DNA of 64,000 bases from Ipomoea triloba (taxonomy: Eukaryota; Streptophyta; Magnoliopsida; Solanales; Convolvulaceae). A program made the translations under genes and the position numbers. The stretch is taken from assembly GCF_003576645.1 (NCBI RefSeq), contig NC_044925.1, positions 1,310,769-1,374,768 of the forward strand. The letters are read 5' to 3'. The notes below the pieces were generated by a model. It worked only from the letters and a program-made list of their open reading frames with translations, was not told the origin of the DNA and did no database searches. Positions 26,385-39,029 of the stretch are shown piece after piece (within the stretch, counting starts at the first letter, position 1; each line of letters opens with the position of its first letter).

Positions 26385-27410
26385 TTAAAATTATGATAAT
26401 TTCTGTCTTTATATATATAGTTAGCATTAACATAGGAATATTATTGCCAAATTGGGACTCTTCATTAGAGGGAAAAGTAACACACACTGCTTTTTAGCTA
26501 GGTCGAAAATATAAATGAATTCAAAATTGTCGAATGCCATTTTCTCAAAAACTCAAGGAATTTACATAATGGGCATACACATTTTTCAAATATAGAAAAA
26601 TATATTTATAATAATTTAAACATACACACATTTTCACAATGTGTGGAATACATGTTTTTAGAAACACTTTGAACTTCATTTTCTCATCAATAATTATTTT
26701 GAGTTTATAAATATTTCAAATTTATCTCTATCACTTAAGAAAGTTTAAATCATCGATTCCACATTGGCTCGCCACAAATAATTAATAAAAATCACTCAAA
26801 CTAATATTTTTTTTATTCGATTATAAAGTCATACATAATCAAACAAGAATATTGATAATCATTCCAATTCCAACCTACTACCAATTCAAATATATAGAAT
26901 ACTTTAACCAAAACTCATTCAATTATCAAGTATTTGATTATTATCCCAATTTGATCTGATTCTCATCTTCGAACCAAACACACCCTCAGTGTGTTTGGTT
27001 GCTATTATGGTGTTACCAAGTACAATTATAGTGTGGATACCCTAACACCGTTCCCTATTAAGATGTAGTAGATAAAGTAAATATTTACTATCATTCAAAA
27101 CCACAAATGTTATTTTCCCTTTTCAGGGAAACAGTAGAGGTACCACTGATCAATCATTGTACAGCAAATTAACACATGGATGGGAATTTCTACCATATGC
27201 TTATTGAATCATCTATCCATACTGAAAAGGGAAAATAACATTTGTGGTTGTGAATGACAGTAAATATTCACTTTATCTACTACATCTTAAGAGGTATCCA
27301 CATCTATAATTTTTGTTGGATATTTTGTACTGAAAAAAATTGCTTTACAAAGAACAAAACTAATGAGAAGCTTGATTTTTGGAGAAATTTTTCTCCTGCA
27401 AATACAAGTT
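26385..27410 (+). repeat. triplicated noncoding segment, copy 1
   Basis: Begins AATGTTAAAATTATGATAAT and runs through blocks shared in order with 27845-28840 and 30195-31850. It contains a hairpin whose arms (27061-27126 and 27220-27290) are complementary, with CACAAATGTTATTTTCCC at the core. No coding capacity. Confidence 0.75.
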
Positions 27411-27419
27411 AAGTAATAT

Positions 27420-27550
27420 CAATGCGGTGTGACTACAATACGGTGTGAGTACAATATCTCTCGATGGTTAATCAATTGGATGCGGATGCGGATGAGGATG
27501 CGGTGTGAGTACAATATCTTTCGATGGTGAATCAATTGGATGCGGATGCC
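27420..27550 (+). repeat. short tandem repeat
   Basis: Units with GCGGTGTGAGTACAATATCT, CGATGGT and ATCAATTGGATGCGGATGC occur about twice. Confidence 0.75.
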
Positions 27551-27844
27551 TAGAACACTCTACCGAAGGGTCTCCAGGTTCAAATGACTTGATTAATTTG
27601 CATGGAGGGACTTTTACTTTTAGGATCATTTTATTGTGACATCCGAATAATATTTTCAGGATCTTACATGTTTTCCTAGGATGATTACATAGAAATGAGA
27701 AGTCATATTTATAGCTATAAGATAGGAAAGTTTGAATATATTCAAATAATATTATTATCTAATTAAACAAATTAGATAATATCAATATTATCCAAAATAT
27801 AGTAATATTTAAAAATAATCATATTTATCAAATTTTCTATGTTA

Positions 27845-28840
27845 AAAATGTTAAAATTATGATAATTTCTGTCTTTATATATAGTTAGCATTAACATAAA
27901 GAATAATTCAATATTTATTGCCAAATTGGGCTCTTCATTAGAGAGAAAAGTAACACACACTACTTTTTAGCTTGGTTGAAAATATAAATGAAATCAAAAT
28001 TGTCGAATGACATTTTCTCAAAAACTCAAGGAATTTACATAATGCATACACATTTTTTAAATATAAAAAATATATTTATAATAATTTAAACATACACACA
28101 TTTTCAATGGGGAATACATTTTTTTTTAAAAACACTTTCAACTTCTTTTTTCTCATCAATAATTATTTTGAGTGTATAAATATATCAAATTTATCTCTAT
28201 CACTTAAAAGTTTAAATCATCAATTCCACATTGACTCGCCACAAATTATTAATGAAAATCACTCAAAATAATATTTTTTTAAACATTTATTTCGATTATA
28301 GGGTCATACATAATCAAGCAACAATATTGATAATCATTTCAATTCCAAACTTACTACCAATTCAAACATGTAAAATACTTTTAACAAAACCCATTCCAAT
28401 TATCAAATATTTGATTCCTATCCCAATTCGATCTGATTCTCATCTTCGAACCAAACACACTCTCAATGTGTTTGGTTGCTATTATGGTGTTACCACGTGC
28501 AATTATAAATGTGGGGCCAGGTAAAACACTAGAGGTACCACTGATCAATCATTGTACATATATAGAATTAAGCTAATTAACAAATGGGAATTCGTCGCAT
28601 ATGCTTGTTGAATCATCTATCCATACTGAAAAGGGAAAATAACATTTGTGGTTGTGAATTGAATGATAGTAAATATTCACTTTATCTACTACATCTTAAT
28701 TGAGAACAATGTTAGGGCATCCACATCTATAATTTTTGTTGGATATTTTGTAGTGAAAAAATTTGCTTTACGACAACAAAACTAATCGGAAGCTTGATTT
28801 TTGGAGAAACTTTTCTTTTATAAATACAAGTTAAGTAGTA
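27845..28840 (+). repeat. triplicated noncoding segment, copy 2
   Basis: Same order of blocks as copy 1. At about 28465 it reads CTCTCAATGTGTTTGGTTGC uninterrupted, the empty site for the foldback element found in copy 3. Confidence 0.75.
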
Positions 28841-29059
28841 TCAATGCGGTGTGGGTACAATATCTTTGGATGTTCCTTTGATTCTTCAATTGGATTGATT
28901 TGCATGGAGGAACTTTTACTTTTACTTTCAGGATCATTTTATTGTGATCTCCGAATAATATTTTCAAGATCTTACATGTTTTCCTAGGATGATTATGTAG
29001 AAATGAGAGCTTCCATTTATAGCTATAACATAGAAGAGGTTGGAACATTCATCACTTCT

Positions 29060-29225
29060 TCTAAATACTGCTTATTGAGACATTGAGTTAAGCCCATACG
29101 GGCCTCTAAGAGCTATCTTGAGGTAACCAAAGTATGACAAACTAGGATGTTAAAGGCAAGTACTCAACTACTATACAACTCCATTAGGGCAACCAAGAGA
29201 GGAACAACACAATAAGAGGGCAGCT
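29060..29225. repeat. dispersed repeat, also at 32800-32960
   Basis: Shared words include GCTATCTTGAGGTAACC, AGTATGACAAACTAGGATG and TACTCAACTACTATACAACT. No gene. Possibly a SINE in reverse, but promoter boxes are unclear. Confidence 0.6.
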
Positions 29226-29264
29226 GTAACTCTACACCTCTACTGAGGAGAAATGTTTGCCATT

Positions 29265-29515
29265 GTCCCGGGGTTTAGTGTAGTTGGTTCATCGTCTGAC
29301 TTAAAGGTCATGACTAGAGGCGGTAATATAGGGATTCAATCTCACTAGAAACATATATAGGGATTCGAATCTCACTAGAAACATATATAAAAAAAAGGTC
29401 GAAGGATAATGGAAAGTATAGATTGGATTCTTTATACACACATGAAGACTAGGATTTGATCGGTAGAGTGATTGCGCGACTCGCGATTTATCTCCGCAGT
29501 GAAAAAAAACTGATT
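29265..29515 (+). mobile_element. tRNA-derived SINE, same family as 19370-19640
   Basis: A-box-like GTTTAGTGTAGTTGGTTCAT and a degenerate B box near 29335, with a partial direct duplication of the ATATAGGGATTC / CTCACTAGAAACATATATA words. Its position after the third TPS relic mirrors the SINE downstream of TPS1. Confidence 0.6.
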
Positions 29516-29519
29516 GACA

Positions 29520-30195
29520 TCCACAAATGTTATTTTCCAATAGTTTTGGATTATTCGTCACGTTCTTCAATGGGATAAAAGCTGATCAAAGTCAGAAGTC
29601 AGAACCTTAAGGGGAAAGCTTGGTTGTAATTTCGCTATTCTGATTTTAATGTCAGAAATTTTCAAATTTTTTGATAGTAAAAGAGTGGTCGAATGGAAGG
29701 TGTTCTTGCATATGAATGTTATGTGTTCAATTCTTACAAATATCTTAGCTTCACAGTTAATTTTTCTAATTTATTTACAAAATGCAAGAAGTAAACTAAT
29801 AATTTATTTACAAAATAAATTTATAAGTCATAATTTAACATTACTTATGACAAAAATAATAATTACAATTAAAATTCATGAGAATGGATACTAGCTTTTT
29901 TTTTTTTAAAGCATTCATTATTTAGATCTTGCGATTAAAAATTCAAGTGGTGACAATTTTTCATAACTAAAAGATTAAAAGTGCACATTTTATTATATAA
30001 AAGTATATTTACATAAAATTACATATTTTACAACATAAAAGTACAATATTTCTAAAATATACACATTTTATTTGCACTTTTAAGTATTCACTTTAATTTC
30101 TCGCATGTGACATAATATTGAATTCGCTGTTTTACCCCGCTCCAACTCTGCATGTACAGAAACATTTAACGAAAAACATCAATACACCATCATAT
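29520..30195 (-). pseudogene. relic of a third TPS copy (start of last exon plus 3' flank)
   Basis: On the minus strand, 30151-30099 reads as the first 53 nt of TPS exon 7: the residues AELERG, then TANSILCHM. 30152-30195 resembles the end of the preceding intron in TPS2. The rest of exon 7 is deleted, and the sequence passes through an insert shared with 63080-63230 into the TPS 3' flank (29790-29520). The splice acceptor is TG instead of AG. It is a dead gene remnant, inverted relative to TPS1. Confidence 0.8.
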
Positions 30196-31850
30196 TAAAA
30201 TGTTAAAATTATGATAAGTTCTGTCTCTATATATATAGTTAGCATTAACATAAAGAATAATCCAATTATCATTTCCAAATTGGACTCTTCATTAGAGGGA
30301 AAAGTAAGCACACTACTTTTTAGCTAGATTGAAAAGATAAATCAATTCAAAATTGTCCAATGACATTTTCTCAAACACTCAAGGAAATTACATAATGCAT
30401 ACACATTTTTTAAATATAAAAAAATATATTTATACTAATTTAAACATACACACATTTTCAATGGGGAATAAATTCTTTTATGATCTAAAACACTTTCAAC
30501 TTTTTTTCTCATCAATAATTATTTTGAGTGTATAAATATATCAAATTTATCTCTATCACTTAAGAAAGTTTAAATCCACGATTCCACATTGACTCACCAC
30601 AAATTATTAATGAAAATCACTCCAAAAAATATTTTTTTAAACACATTTATTTCAATTATAGGGTCGTATATAACCAAACAACAATATTGATAATCATTCC
30701 AATTCCAACCTAATTACCAATTCAAATATGTAAAATACTTTAACCAGAACTTATTTCAGTTATCAAGTATTTAATTCCTATTGATTCTGATTCTCATGTT
30801 CGAACCAAACACACCGTCAATGTGCAGTAGTTATATCGTGGACCATGGTCCACAAAGCTGTATGGACCATGGTTAAAAAAACGACATCGTTTCTTTAAGT
30901 AAAGAAACGGTTTCCGTCACAATTTAACAGAGCTCCGTAAATTAAACTATAGTTTATCTCAAATGATACTGCATCACATTTCTTTTTATATTATCAAATG
31001 AAACTGTAGTTATATGGAAATGAAATTGTAGTTGTGTTGAAAGAAACTGCAGTGTATATAAAATGAAACTGAATAACAGTTTCACATATTTGAGTGTATA
31101 TTGTCCAATGAAATTGTAGTTACGTTATATCGAAATGATACTGTAGTTGTGTTGAAAGGAAACTGCACTAGTTGTGTTGAAAGGAACCTGCAGTGTATAT
31201 AAAATGAAACTGAATAGCAGTTTCACATATTTGAGTATAATGTTGAATGAAACTGTAATTATATCGTAAAGAAACTGTAATTATGTTGAAAAGAAACTAC
31301 AATGTATATAAAATGAAACTGAATATGTTACACTAATGTAGAGTGACTTTACTCCTAACGGCGCGAACGAATGCAGTTTCTTTTTATTAAAAGAAACACG
31401 GCATCGTTTTAGCCATGCTCGACAGTATAATTTGCGCTCAATATATTGGGGTTGCTATTACGGTATTACCACAATTTTAAATGTGGGGCTAGGGAAACAG
31501 TAGAGCCGTAGAGGTGCCAGTGTGCCCCTGATCAATCACTGTACAGCAAAATAATACATGGGAAATCGTACCATATGCTTTTTTTTTTTCTTTTTTTGGA
31601 AACATACCATATATATGCTTGTTGAATCATCTATCCATAATGAAAAGGTAAAATAACATTTGTGGTTCTGAATGATAGTAAATATTCACTTTATCTAGTA
31701 CATCTTACAAGGAAATGTCAGCGTATCCACATTTATGATTTTTGTCGAATTTTTTAGCATAGAAAAAAATTACTTTCCAATAACAAAATTAATGAAAAAC
31801 TTGATTTTTGGAGAAAGTTTTTTCTTGCAAATACAAGGATTTTGTAAGAA
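30195..31850 (+). repeat. triplicated noncoding segment, copy 3
   Basis: Same block order as 26385-27410 and 27845-28840, enlarged by a 612-bp foldback element at 30825-31436. Confidence 0.75.
30825..31436. mobile_element. foldback-family element with GAAACTGTAGTTGTG repeats
   Basis: Starts CAGTAGTTATATCGTGGACC and ends GACAGTATAATTTGCG, the family ends. The flanks, GTCAATGTG and CTCAATATA, are an eroded 9-bp duplication. Copies 1 and 2 of the surrounding segment lack the insert. Subterminal ACGACATCGTTTC and ACGGCATCGTTTT face each other. The middle is an array of GAAACTGTAGTTGTG / AAAGGAAACTGCAGT words. No gene. Confidence 0.8.
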
Positions 31851-33210
31851 AAAAAAAAAAAGAAAAAGCCACAAATCGTGCATTTGGGGCGCACTCCCAT
31901 TCAACTACTAGGCCGGGTGCGCCAGAGTGGCCGCAAGTTGACTGTATTTTTTGCTTTTCTATTTTATTTTTTTTATTTTGGTAATTGTCATATTCTTTCT
32001 TTACTTTTACTTTTTCTCTTCCATTTTTGTTTCTCTTCTACATGACCTCCTTAAAAATTGTGCAAAAAATCAACTGATATAGATATTTTAATAAAAAGGT
32101 CAACCATCGTCTCAAAGATTATGAGACAAAGGTGCTCCTTCGTCTTAAATCTATGCTTCGAGATAGAATGAGGTGCTTTGTTATGGGTTGTTTCATTGAA
32201 TGAAAAGGTTGCCGGACTTTTTTTTCATTGGACGGAGAAGATACTTTCATGCTTTAACTATGTTGAATGCTTTGGATCTTAACAAGATAGAAGAAAAAAA
32301 ATTGAACGAAATTGGAAAAAAAAAAAAAAAACAAACAAACAAACAAACAAAACAAAACAAAACAAAAACACACACACATCTAAAAATGGCACATCAGACT
32401 TCACGCAACTGACAACTTCCCCAACAAATTGGTATGATTGAACAAAATTGAATTATTGAGGGATCAGTTCCAATTTTTTTTGGATACTAAATATACGAAT
32501 ATAATATATCTATATACTTGAGGGAAAGAGGAATACAACAAATGAAGGAACAATTAATTAAGAAACTCTTTAATTGAATGAACATTTGACAATTACTATT
32601 ATAAGGCTAATAGATTGCTCAACTCCATTTGGAATCAAGTTTGTAAGTTGTAACTTTGTGGTTATCAAATTAACAGTCTTATCAACTTGATTGAGTTGCC
32701 CTCATCAAGAATATCTATAGGATATGTCTTCTCCCTAAAGGGACATAATTCCTACACTGCAATTGTAAGTTTCAAAAACTGGTCTTTATCCTAAATATTA
32801 CTTACTGAGCCATTGAGCTAAGGCCTCGCAGATGGAGCTATCTTGAGGTAACCGAAGTATGACAAACTAGGATGTATGTCAAAGGCAAATACTCAACTAC
32901 TATACAACTCCATTAGGGCAACCAAGAGAGGAATAACACAATAAGAGGGCAGCCATATGTACAATGAAATGTTACATTTTTATTGCCCTAAAAAGTGATT
33001 GAATGGGTAAAATATTATTCTCGATTTTGAATATGTTTTATTCTTGTCAGCACCTTTTTAGAGCATCCTCAATAGGGGAGATTTTTTCAAAATTACTAGG
33101 AGAGAGAAAGGTGAGAAAAGGAAGAGAAAAAAAAATCACACAAAAAATCACATTACTGCAAATTATTTTTCCTCTCTTTCCGATCTCTCCTCTATCTTCT
33201 AAATCATTAT
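31851..33210. other. intergenic, no gene recognised
   Basis: Contains A-runs and an (ACAAA)n stretch (32315-32375), the dispersed repeat at 32800-32960 and AT-rich filler. ORFs at 32200 and 33003 are low-complexity or unrecognised. Confidence 0.55.
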
Positions 33211-33834
33211 GACTCTGTTTGGCAGAGCTTATAGCTTATTTTAAGCTACTAATAAACTATAAGCTTTGTTTGGTAATGTTCTAAAAATAAGCTAGTAGCT
33301 TAAAATAAGAGCTTATTTTGAAACGCTACTTGGGGTAGCTTTTCAAAAATAAGCTAGTAACTTTTTAACTTTTTTCCATCTTTATCCTTATTATTTTAAA
33401 TAAATGACATCCTTTACCCCTCTCAATTAAAATCCTTTTAACATTTTCTTTTCATTATGTTTGGTTGTAATTTCAGTTTGACATTTGTGTTTGAACATTA
33501 ATTTTTGTATGAACTAATCTTATGAATTATAAACATTTTTTTTTACTTTATATATTTTCAAATATATGTTCTTACTTTATATTTTATTTAAATATATTGA
33601 TTTCATTATTTATATTGTAATATATAAACAAACCTATTTAAATTTAAAATTATTTAAATTGTATGAAGATGTCCTTTTTAGTTTTTTTTTACATTTATCA
33701 GCTTATCAAAAAGCTAATTTTACCAAACACTTTTAAGCATAACAGCTAGCTTAACAGCTCTTCAGATTTCAGCTTCGAGCTTATAGCTTTTGAGTTTTCA
33801 GCTACCTTTTCAGTTAGGTTTGCCAAACATAGCC
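33211..33834. mobile_element. PIF/Harbinger MITE A
   Basis: Starts GACTCTGTTTGGCAGAGCTT and ends TTTGCCAAACATAGCC (inverted ends), flanked by TAT at 33208-33210 and 33835-33837. Subterminal AAGCT/AGCTT-rich words are shared with the next two elements. Confidence 0.75.
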
Positions 33835-34558
33835 TATCTCTCTCCTCTGCATCATAGAAAAACTACTAATAGTGTTGCTTTTCGGCTCTGTTTGGCAGAA
33901 CTTATTTAGGAGCTTATAGCTTATTTTTAGCTACTAATAAGCTATAAGCTTTGTTTGGTAATGTCCTCAAAATAAGCTAGTAACTTTAAATAAGAGCTTA
34001 TTTTGAAAATCTACTTTGGCTCTGTTTGGCAGAGCTTATTTAGGAGCTTATAGCTTATTTTAAGCTACTAATAAGCTATAAGCTCTGTTTGGTAATGTTC
34101 CTAAAATAAGCTAGTAGCTTAAAATAGGAGCTTATTTTTGAACGCTACCTAAGATAGCGTTTCAAAATAAGCTATTAGCTTCCTAACTTTTTTTCCATCT
34201 TTAACCTTATTATTTTAAAGAAATGACATCATTTACCCTTCCCAATTAAAACCCTTTTCTATTCTTATTTATTCGCAATTTTCACGCTAATCGCTTCATC
34301 TTCATTCACTCTCCGCAGAAGCATCACCCATCAGCCACCTCGCTCCGCAGTCTGCAACCGGCCAATCGCAATATCATCCGTCTGTAGGTATGTATATATT
34401 TATTTTGTTGTATTACTTGTATATTTTTTTTTTCTATTGCATCTCGTATATCCGTAAGCTTGTATATGATATATATTTCATTGTATTACTTGTATTACTT
34501 GAATGGTTGGACTGCGTGTATATGATATATATTTCATGTATTCCTTCATTTTATTTAT

Positions 34559-35428
34559 NNNNNNNNNNNNNNNNNNNNNNNNNNNNNNNNNNNNNNNNNN
34601 NNNNNNNNNNNNNNNNNNNNNNNNNNNNNNNNNNNNNNNNNNNNNNNNNNNNNNNNNNNNNNNNNNNNNNNNNNNNNNNNNNNNNNNNNNNNNNNNNNNN
34701 NNNNNNNNNNNNNNNNNNNNNNNNNNNNNNNNNNNNNNNNNNNNNNNNNNNNNNNNNNNNNNNNNNNNNNNNNNNNNNNNNNNNNNNNNNNNNNNNNNNN
34801 NNNNNNNNNNNNNNNNNNNNNNNNNNNNNNNNNNNNNNNNNNNNNNNNNNNNNNNNNNNNNNNNNNNNNNNNNNNNNNNNNNNNNNNNNNNNNNNNNNNN
34901 NNNNNNNNNNNNNNNNNNNNNNNNNNNNNNNNNNNNNNNNNNNNNNNNNNNNNNNNNNNNNNNNNNNNNNNNNNNNNNNNNNNNNNNNNNNNNNNNNNNN
35001 NNNNNNNNNNNNNNNNNNNNNNNNNNNNNNNNNNNNNNNNNNNNNNNNNNNNNNNNNNNNNNNNNNNNNNNNNNNNNNNNNNNNNNNNNNNNNNNNNNNN
35101 NNNNNNNNNNNNNNNNNNNNNNNNNNNNNNNNNNNNNNNNNNNNNNNNNNNNNNNNNNNNNNNNNNNNNNNNNNNNNNNNNNNNNNNNNNNNNNNNNNNN
35201 NNNNNNNNNNNNNNNNNNNNNNNNNNNNNNNNNNNNNNNNNNNNNNNNNNNNNNNNNNNNNNNNNNNNNNNNNNNNNNNNNNNNNNNNNNNNNNNNNNNN
35301 NNNNNNNNNNNNNNNNNNNNNNNNNNNNNNNNNNNNNNNNNNNNNNNNNNNNNNNNNNNNNNNNNNNNNNNNNNNNNNNNNNNNNNNNNNNNNNNNNNNN
35401 NNNNNNNNNNNNNNNNNNNNNNNNNNNN
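34559..35428. other. assembly gap (870 N)
   Basis: A run of N inside the Harbinger element. Long all-X frames across it mean nothing. Confidence 0.99.
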
Positions 35429-35673
35429 GTTGTATTGAGAGGTCGTTTGGAGTATTGAAGAAGAGATGGAAGATACTTGCTAAAATGCCACATTTTAGTG
35501 TGGAGACCCAAATTGATGTTATTATGGCCACATTTGCCTTACATAATTATATTCGGAAGAATTCACAAGATGACATGATGTTTAATGTGCTTGAGCAGCA
35601 TCCAGATTACATACCGCCCGATGAACTTCAAGATTCAAGTAGTAATACCTCCACCAACGAAAGTTTAAGTTAG
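35429..35673 (+). CDS. PIF/Harbinger transposase, C-terminal part (DDE_Tnp_4 / ALP1-like)
   Basis: About 80 residues follow the gap: IERSFGVLKKRWKIL, then a PHFSVETQ segment and ATFALHNYIR. This is the end of the Harbinger-type nuclease, in which the E of the ERxFGxLKxRW helix is the last catalytic acid of the DDE triad. A TAG stop is at 35671-35673. The N-terminal part with the two D residues is in the gap, so whether the enzyme is intact cannot be judged. It may instead be a domesticated ALP1-like gene, but the surrounding TIRs argue for a transposon. Confidence 0.85.
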
Positions 35674-36609
35674 ACCTCTACTGAGATGAAGGAGATTCGC
35701 AACAATATTGCTACTTCATTATGGGATGCTAGATCATGATTTGCTAATAGTTTTATTTTCAAACGTTAAATTTTAATATGTAAACAAACAAATTTAAATT
35801 TTATGAAGATGCCCTTTTTAGTCTTTTTACATTTATCAGCTTATCAAAAAGCTAATTTTACCAAACACTTTTAAGCATAACAGCTAGCTTAACAGCTCAC
35901 CTGTTTCAGCTCCTAACTTATAGCTTTTCAGCTTTCAGCTCCTTTTCAGCTTTCAGCTACCTTTTCAGCTAGGTTTGCCAAACATAGCCTTTATGTAGCT
36001 TTTCAAAAATAAGCTAGTAGCTTTTTAACTTTTTTCATCTTTATCCTTATTATTTTAAATAAATGACATCCTTTACCCATCTTAATTAAAACTCTTTTGA
36101 CCTTTTCTCTTCAATATGTTTGGTTGTAATTTCAATTTGACATGTGTTTTTGAACATCAATTTTTGTATGAACTAATTTTATGAATTATAAACATTTTGT
36201 TTTACTTTATATATTTTCAAATATATGTTCTTACTTTATATTTTATTAAAGTATATTGATTTGATTATTTTATATTTTAATAACAAACCTATTTAAATTT
36301 AAAACTATTTAAATTGTATGAAGATGTCCTTTTTAGTCTTTTTACATTTATCAGCTTATCAAAAAATTAATTTTACCAAACACTTTTAAACATAACAGCT
36401 AGCTTAACAGCTCTTCAGATTTTAGATTCAAGCTTATAACTTTTCAGTTTTCAGCTACTTTTCAGCTTTCAGCTACCTTTTCAACTAGGTTTGCCAAACA
36501 TAGCCTTAGTCCATTCTTCTAATTTATTTTCAAAATAACTTTATAATTTATAACTTATAATTTATTTAATAAATAAATTAATATTTTTTATATTAAGTTC
36601 TCTAATATT

Positions 36610-36985
36610 TAATTAGTATTCACACACACTATTAGTTTGAAAATTAAAAATCAATAGGGACAGTACTGTCTTCGTCACTAGACTAATCAATTCTTCAACT
36701 AACTGTGTGTCCATACATGCACATATGCGTAAATAATCCTGCCTCCGTCCCATTTTATTTATCTTGTTCGATTAATAAGGTTTGATTGGAAATATTTTTA
36801 ATTCAACTTTTCATAATATTTAGTTTAATGTTAGTATACAAAATTTAATTTATATATTTAGAAATTATATTAAAGTACTATTTAACACAAAATTAAATTT
36901 AAAAATAATTTTAAATTACTAAAGAAAATAAACAATGAACAAAGAGTTGATATGACTAATAAATAGTAAACCAAGACAGATAAAA
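36610..36985. mobile_element. Stowaway MITE (36742-36985) with duplicated left flank
   Basis: CTCCGTCCCATTTTATTTAT begins the element. Its right end stops at GACAGATAAAA, where Helitron sequence begins, so the last bases are lost. The left flank 36610-36740 and the MITE together match 62400-62808. Confidence 0.7.
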
Positions 36986-38792
36986 TCGTTTGAATTTCTC
37001 TAAGTCTTTTTAATTCTCTTTCGGGTAGCATTTGTCATTGTCTTTATCTTCAGTAATTTTTTTAAAAATTTATTTATTGGTATTTAATAATGTGTCATGT
37101 GCAATTGAGTTATTGTGGTAGTATAGAGGGAAATATCATACAATGAGATTATGATATAAGAAGTTGTGGATTTGTCTCAGTGTGTTTGTATATATGACTG
37201 AGATCTTTAGTTGTACTATGAACTCTTGATCTTGCCAACGCTTATTGATATTTGGCAGTGATAGTTTTCCGCCCTACATGTTCATGTGTTGTGAGACGTG
37301 TGTCATACATTGTAATGTGGAAGTATTGAAAAAAATATTAATATTTATTATAATTGTAGAAGGTTAATGAGTAGTACATTTTGTTCTAGTTTCATAACTT
37401 GTTTACTTGATAGTAACAACAATAACTTTGCTGGTAGTTCGAATACTGATGCTGCAATATGTGCAGTTTCATCAACAGTTTCTACATCCATTCTGCACAT
37501 GTTTATTTTGAAGTTCATTTTTTTTGAATTAGTATGAATGAGCGTAGTACGTACTTGATTTTGTGTATGTAATTGCCCAAGTGTGTGTTTTTTGTTTTTT
37601 TTTTTTTTGTAATTTTTTTTGTTGATTTGATACTAATCTTGGAGTACCCACAACAGCCTTTTCATCACAATGCATGCAATTAAATAGTTTGCCACTTTGT
37701 GCATAAACATTTTTAAACAGTGGTTACATCCTATATACCAATTATTTTTGTTATCAAGATTCATTAAAATTTTATCTTTAATCCATGCAGGTTGATTGTA
37801 GAAAATGAAATGAATTGTAAATTTATATTAGATCTAATATATTTAAAGAATGCACAATAAGTATTTTACATACAACGGTAGCTATTTTTGAAATTTCTTC
37901 ATTTTCTGAATTTGAAATATTGATTCCAGCAATGTCAAAGTCTCAACATCTTTTCAATGCATCAAGTGTGCCACAATGTTCTATTGCCCTAAATTGACAT
38001 TTTTAATAATGAGTTTTATATCAACTTGTTGGGTTATTTGAATGTCTTCTTTGTCAACAAATCCTTCCTAAGTAGTTAATATGATTGGTTTCAAACTATT
38101 TTTAAAAAAATAAAAAATAAAAAGAATCCATGTTATTAACATAATACTTGGTAAATAAATATATAACATTATTTTGTAGTATAACTTTAATATTTAATTA
38201 CAAGATAATGTAAAAAGAAAATAATGAACAATGTAGTGAATATAATTAAAATTAATAAATTTGAAGCTAATGAATCTTTGCATTGTAGAAAATATAAACA
38301 TTATAACTAATGAAATTATATCTCTTTTTAAATTTTTTAATAATGAATATTTTTTTTTGAATAAATGCATTGTAAACATCGAATTATAAATTGAAGAAAT
38401 GCATATGTATTTTTTTGTTTTTGTAACTAATAATTTATTTAATTTAATAACAGTAATAGAGGGGGTACTTACTTTTGAATAATATACTCTAACATATTCG
38501 TAGTATATGTTTAACAATTATGCCAAACTTTGATTCGGATGAGGTTCGAACCTAAGAACTTTCTTATAGAAATTAATGGGTAAGTTAAAAGTTAACGGAA
38601 TATTAATGGAGAAGAGAATATTTAATGGAAAATTTAACGGATAATCATATGAGTAAGGATAAATTAGAAAATCTCAAGAAAAAATATAAATCTAAACAAT
38701 CTGAAGCCTCCATTTGATTTAATAATTTGACCGTCATTTTTTCTACCCATTATAGGCCTAACTTTTTTTTTGGCTCTTATTAGTATAGTAGA
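36986..38792 (-). mobile_element. Helitron copy, 3' end truncated
   Basis: On the minus strand the 5' end reads A|TCTACTATACTAATAAGAGC at 38792, identical to the complete copy. The body parallels 3490-5250 and the 3' end is lost at the Stowaway junction near 36986. Confidence 0.75.
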
Positions 38793-38880
38793 TATTACAA
38801 TGCTATATTATTAATATAATATATTTTTCAATTATATTATTGAAATACTATATTATAAGTTTAATACAAGTATGAGATAA

Positions 38881-39002
38881 ACCAGCTTGGTTGGCGTGAG
38901 TGGCTCGGCACTCATGCCCCTTAAGAGGAAGTTGGGAGTTCAATCCCCCTTGTATCGAGAAACCACTATGGCCAGTTTGTTAGAAGGGCCTGCTAAAAAA
39001 AA
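38881..39002 (+). mobile_element. SINE with perfect target duplication
   Basis: A 122-bp body begins ACCAGCTTGGTTGGCGTGAG (A-box region), has GGGAGTTCAATCCCCC (B box) and ends in an A-run. It is flanked by the 18-bp direct repeat AATACAAGTATGAGATAA (38863-38880 and 39003-39020), so it is young. Confidence 0.9.
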
Positions 39003-39029
39003 AATACAAGTATGAGATAATAATTAGTG

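Larger units (their letters stand above)
34018..35989 (+). mobile_element. PIF/Harbinger element C with transposase, nested in B
   Basis: Ends GGCTCTGTTTGGCAGAGC and TTTGCCAAACATAGCC, with TTT on both sides (34015-34017, 35990-35992). After a TIR-like first part, 34250-34560 looks like a 5' leader. An 870-N gap (34559-35428) hides most of the coding region, and the transposase C-terminus follows it. Confidence 0.8.
33884..36505. mobile_element. PIF/Harbinger MITE B, split by element C
   Basis: Left end GGCTCTGTTTGGCAGAAC, right end TTTGCCAAACATAGCC. Its body before 34015 continues after 35992 and matches element A once C is taken out. Flanks TTC and TTA are an imperfect 3-bp duplication. Confidence 0.7.

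Noticed and set aside
34390..35673. Long ORFs of 311-427 codons on both strands
   Set aside because: Most of each is N; only the 80 residues after 35428 on the plus strand are real.
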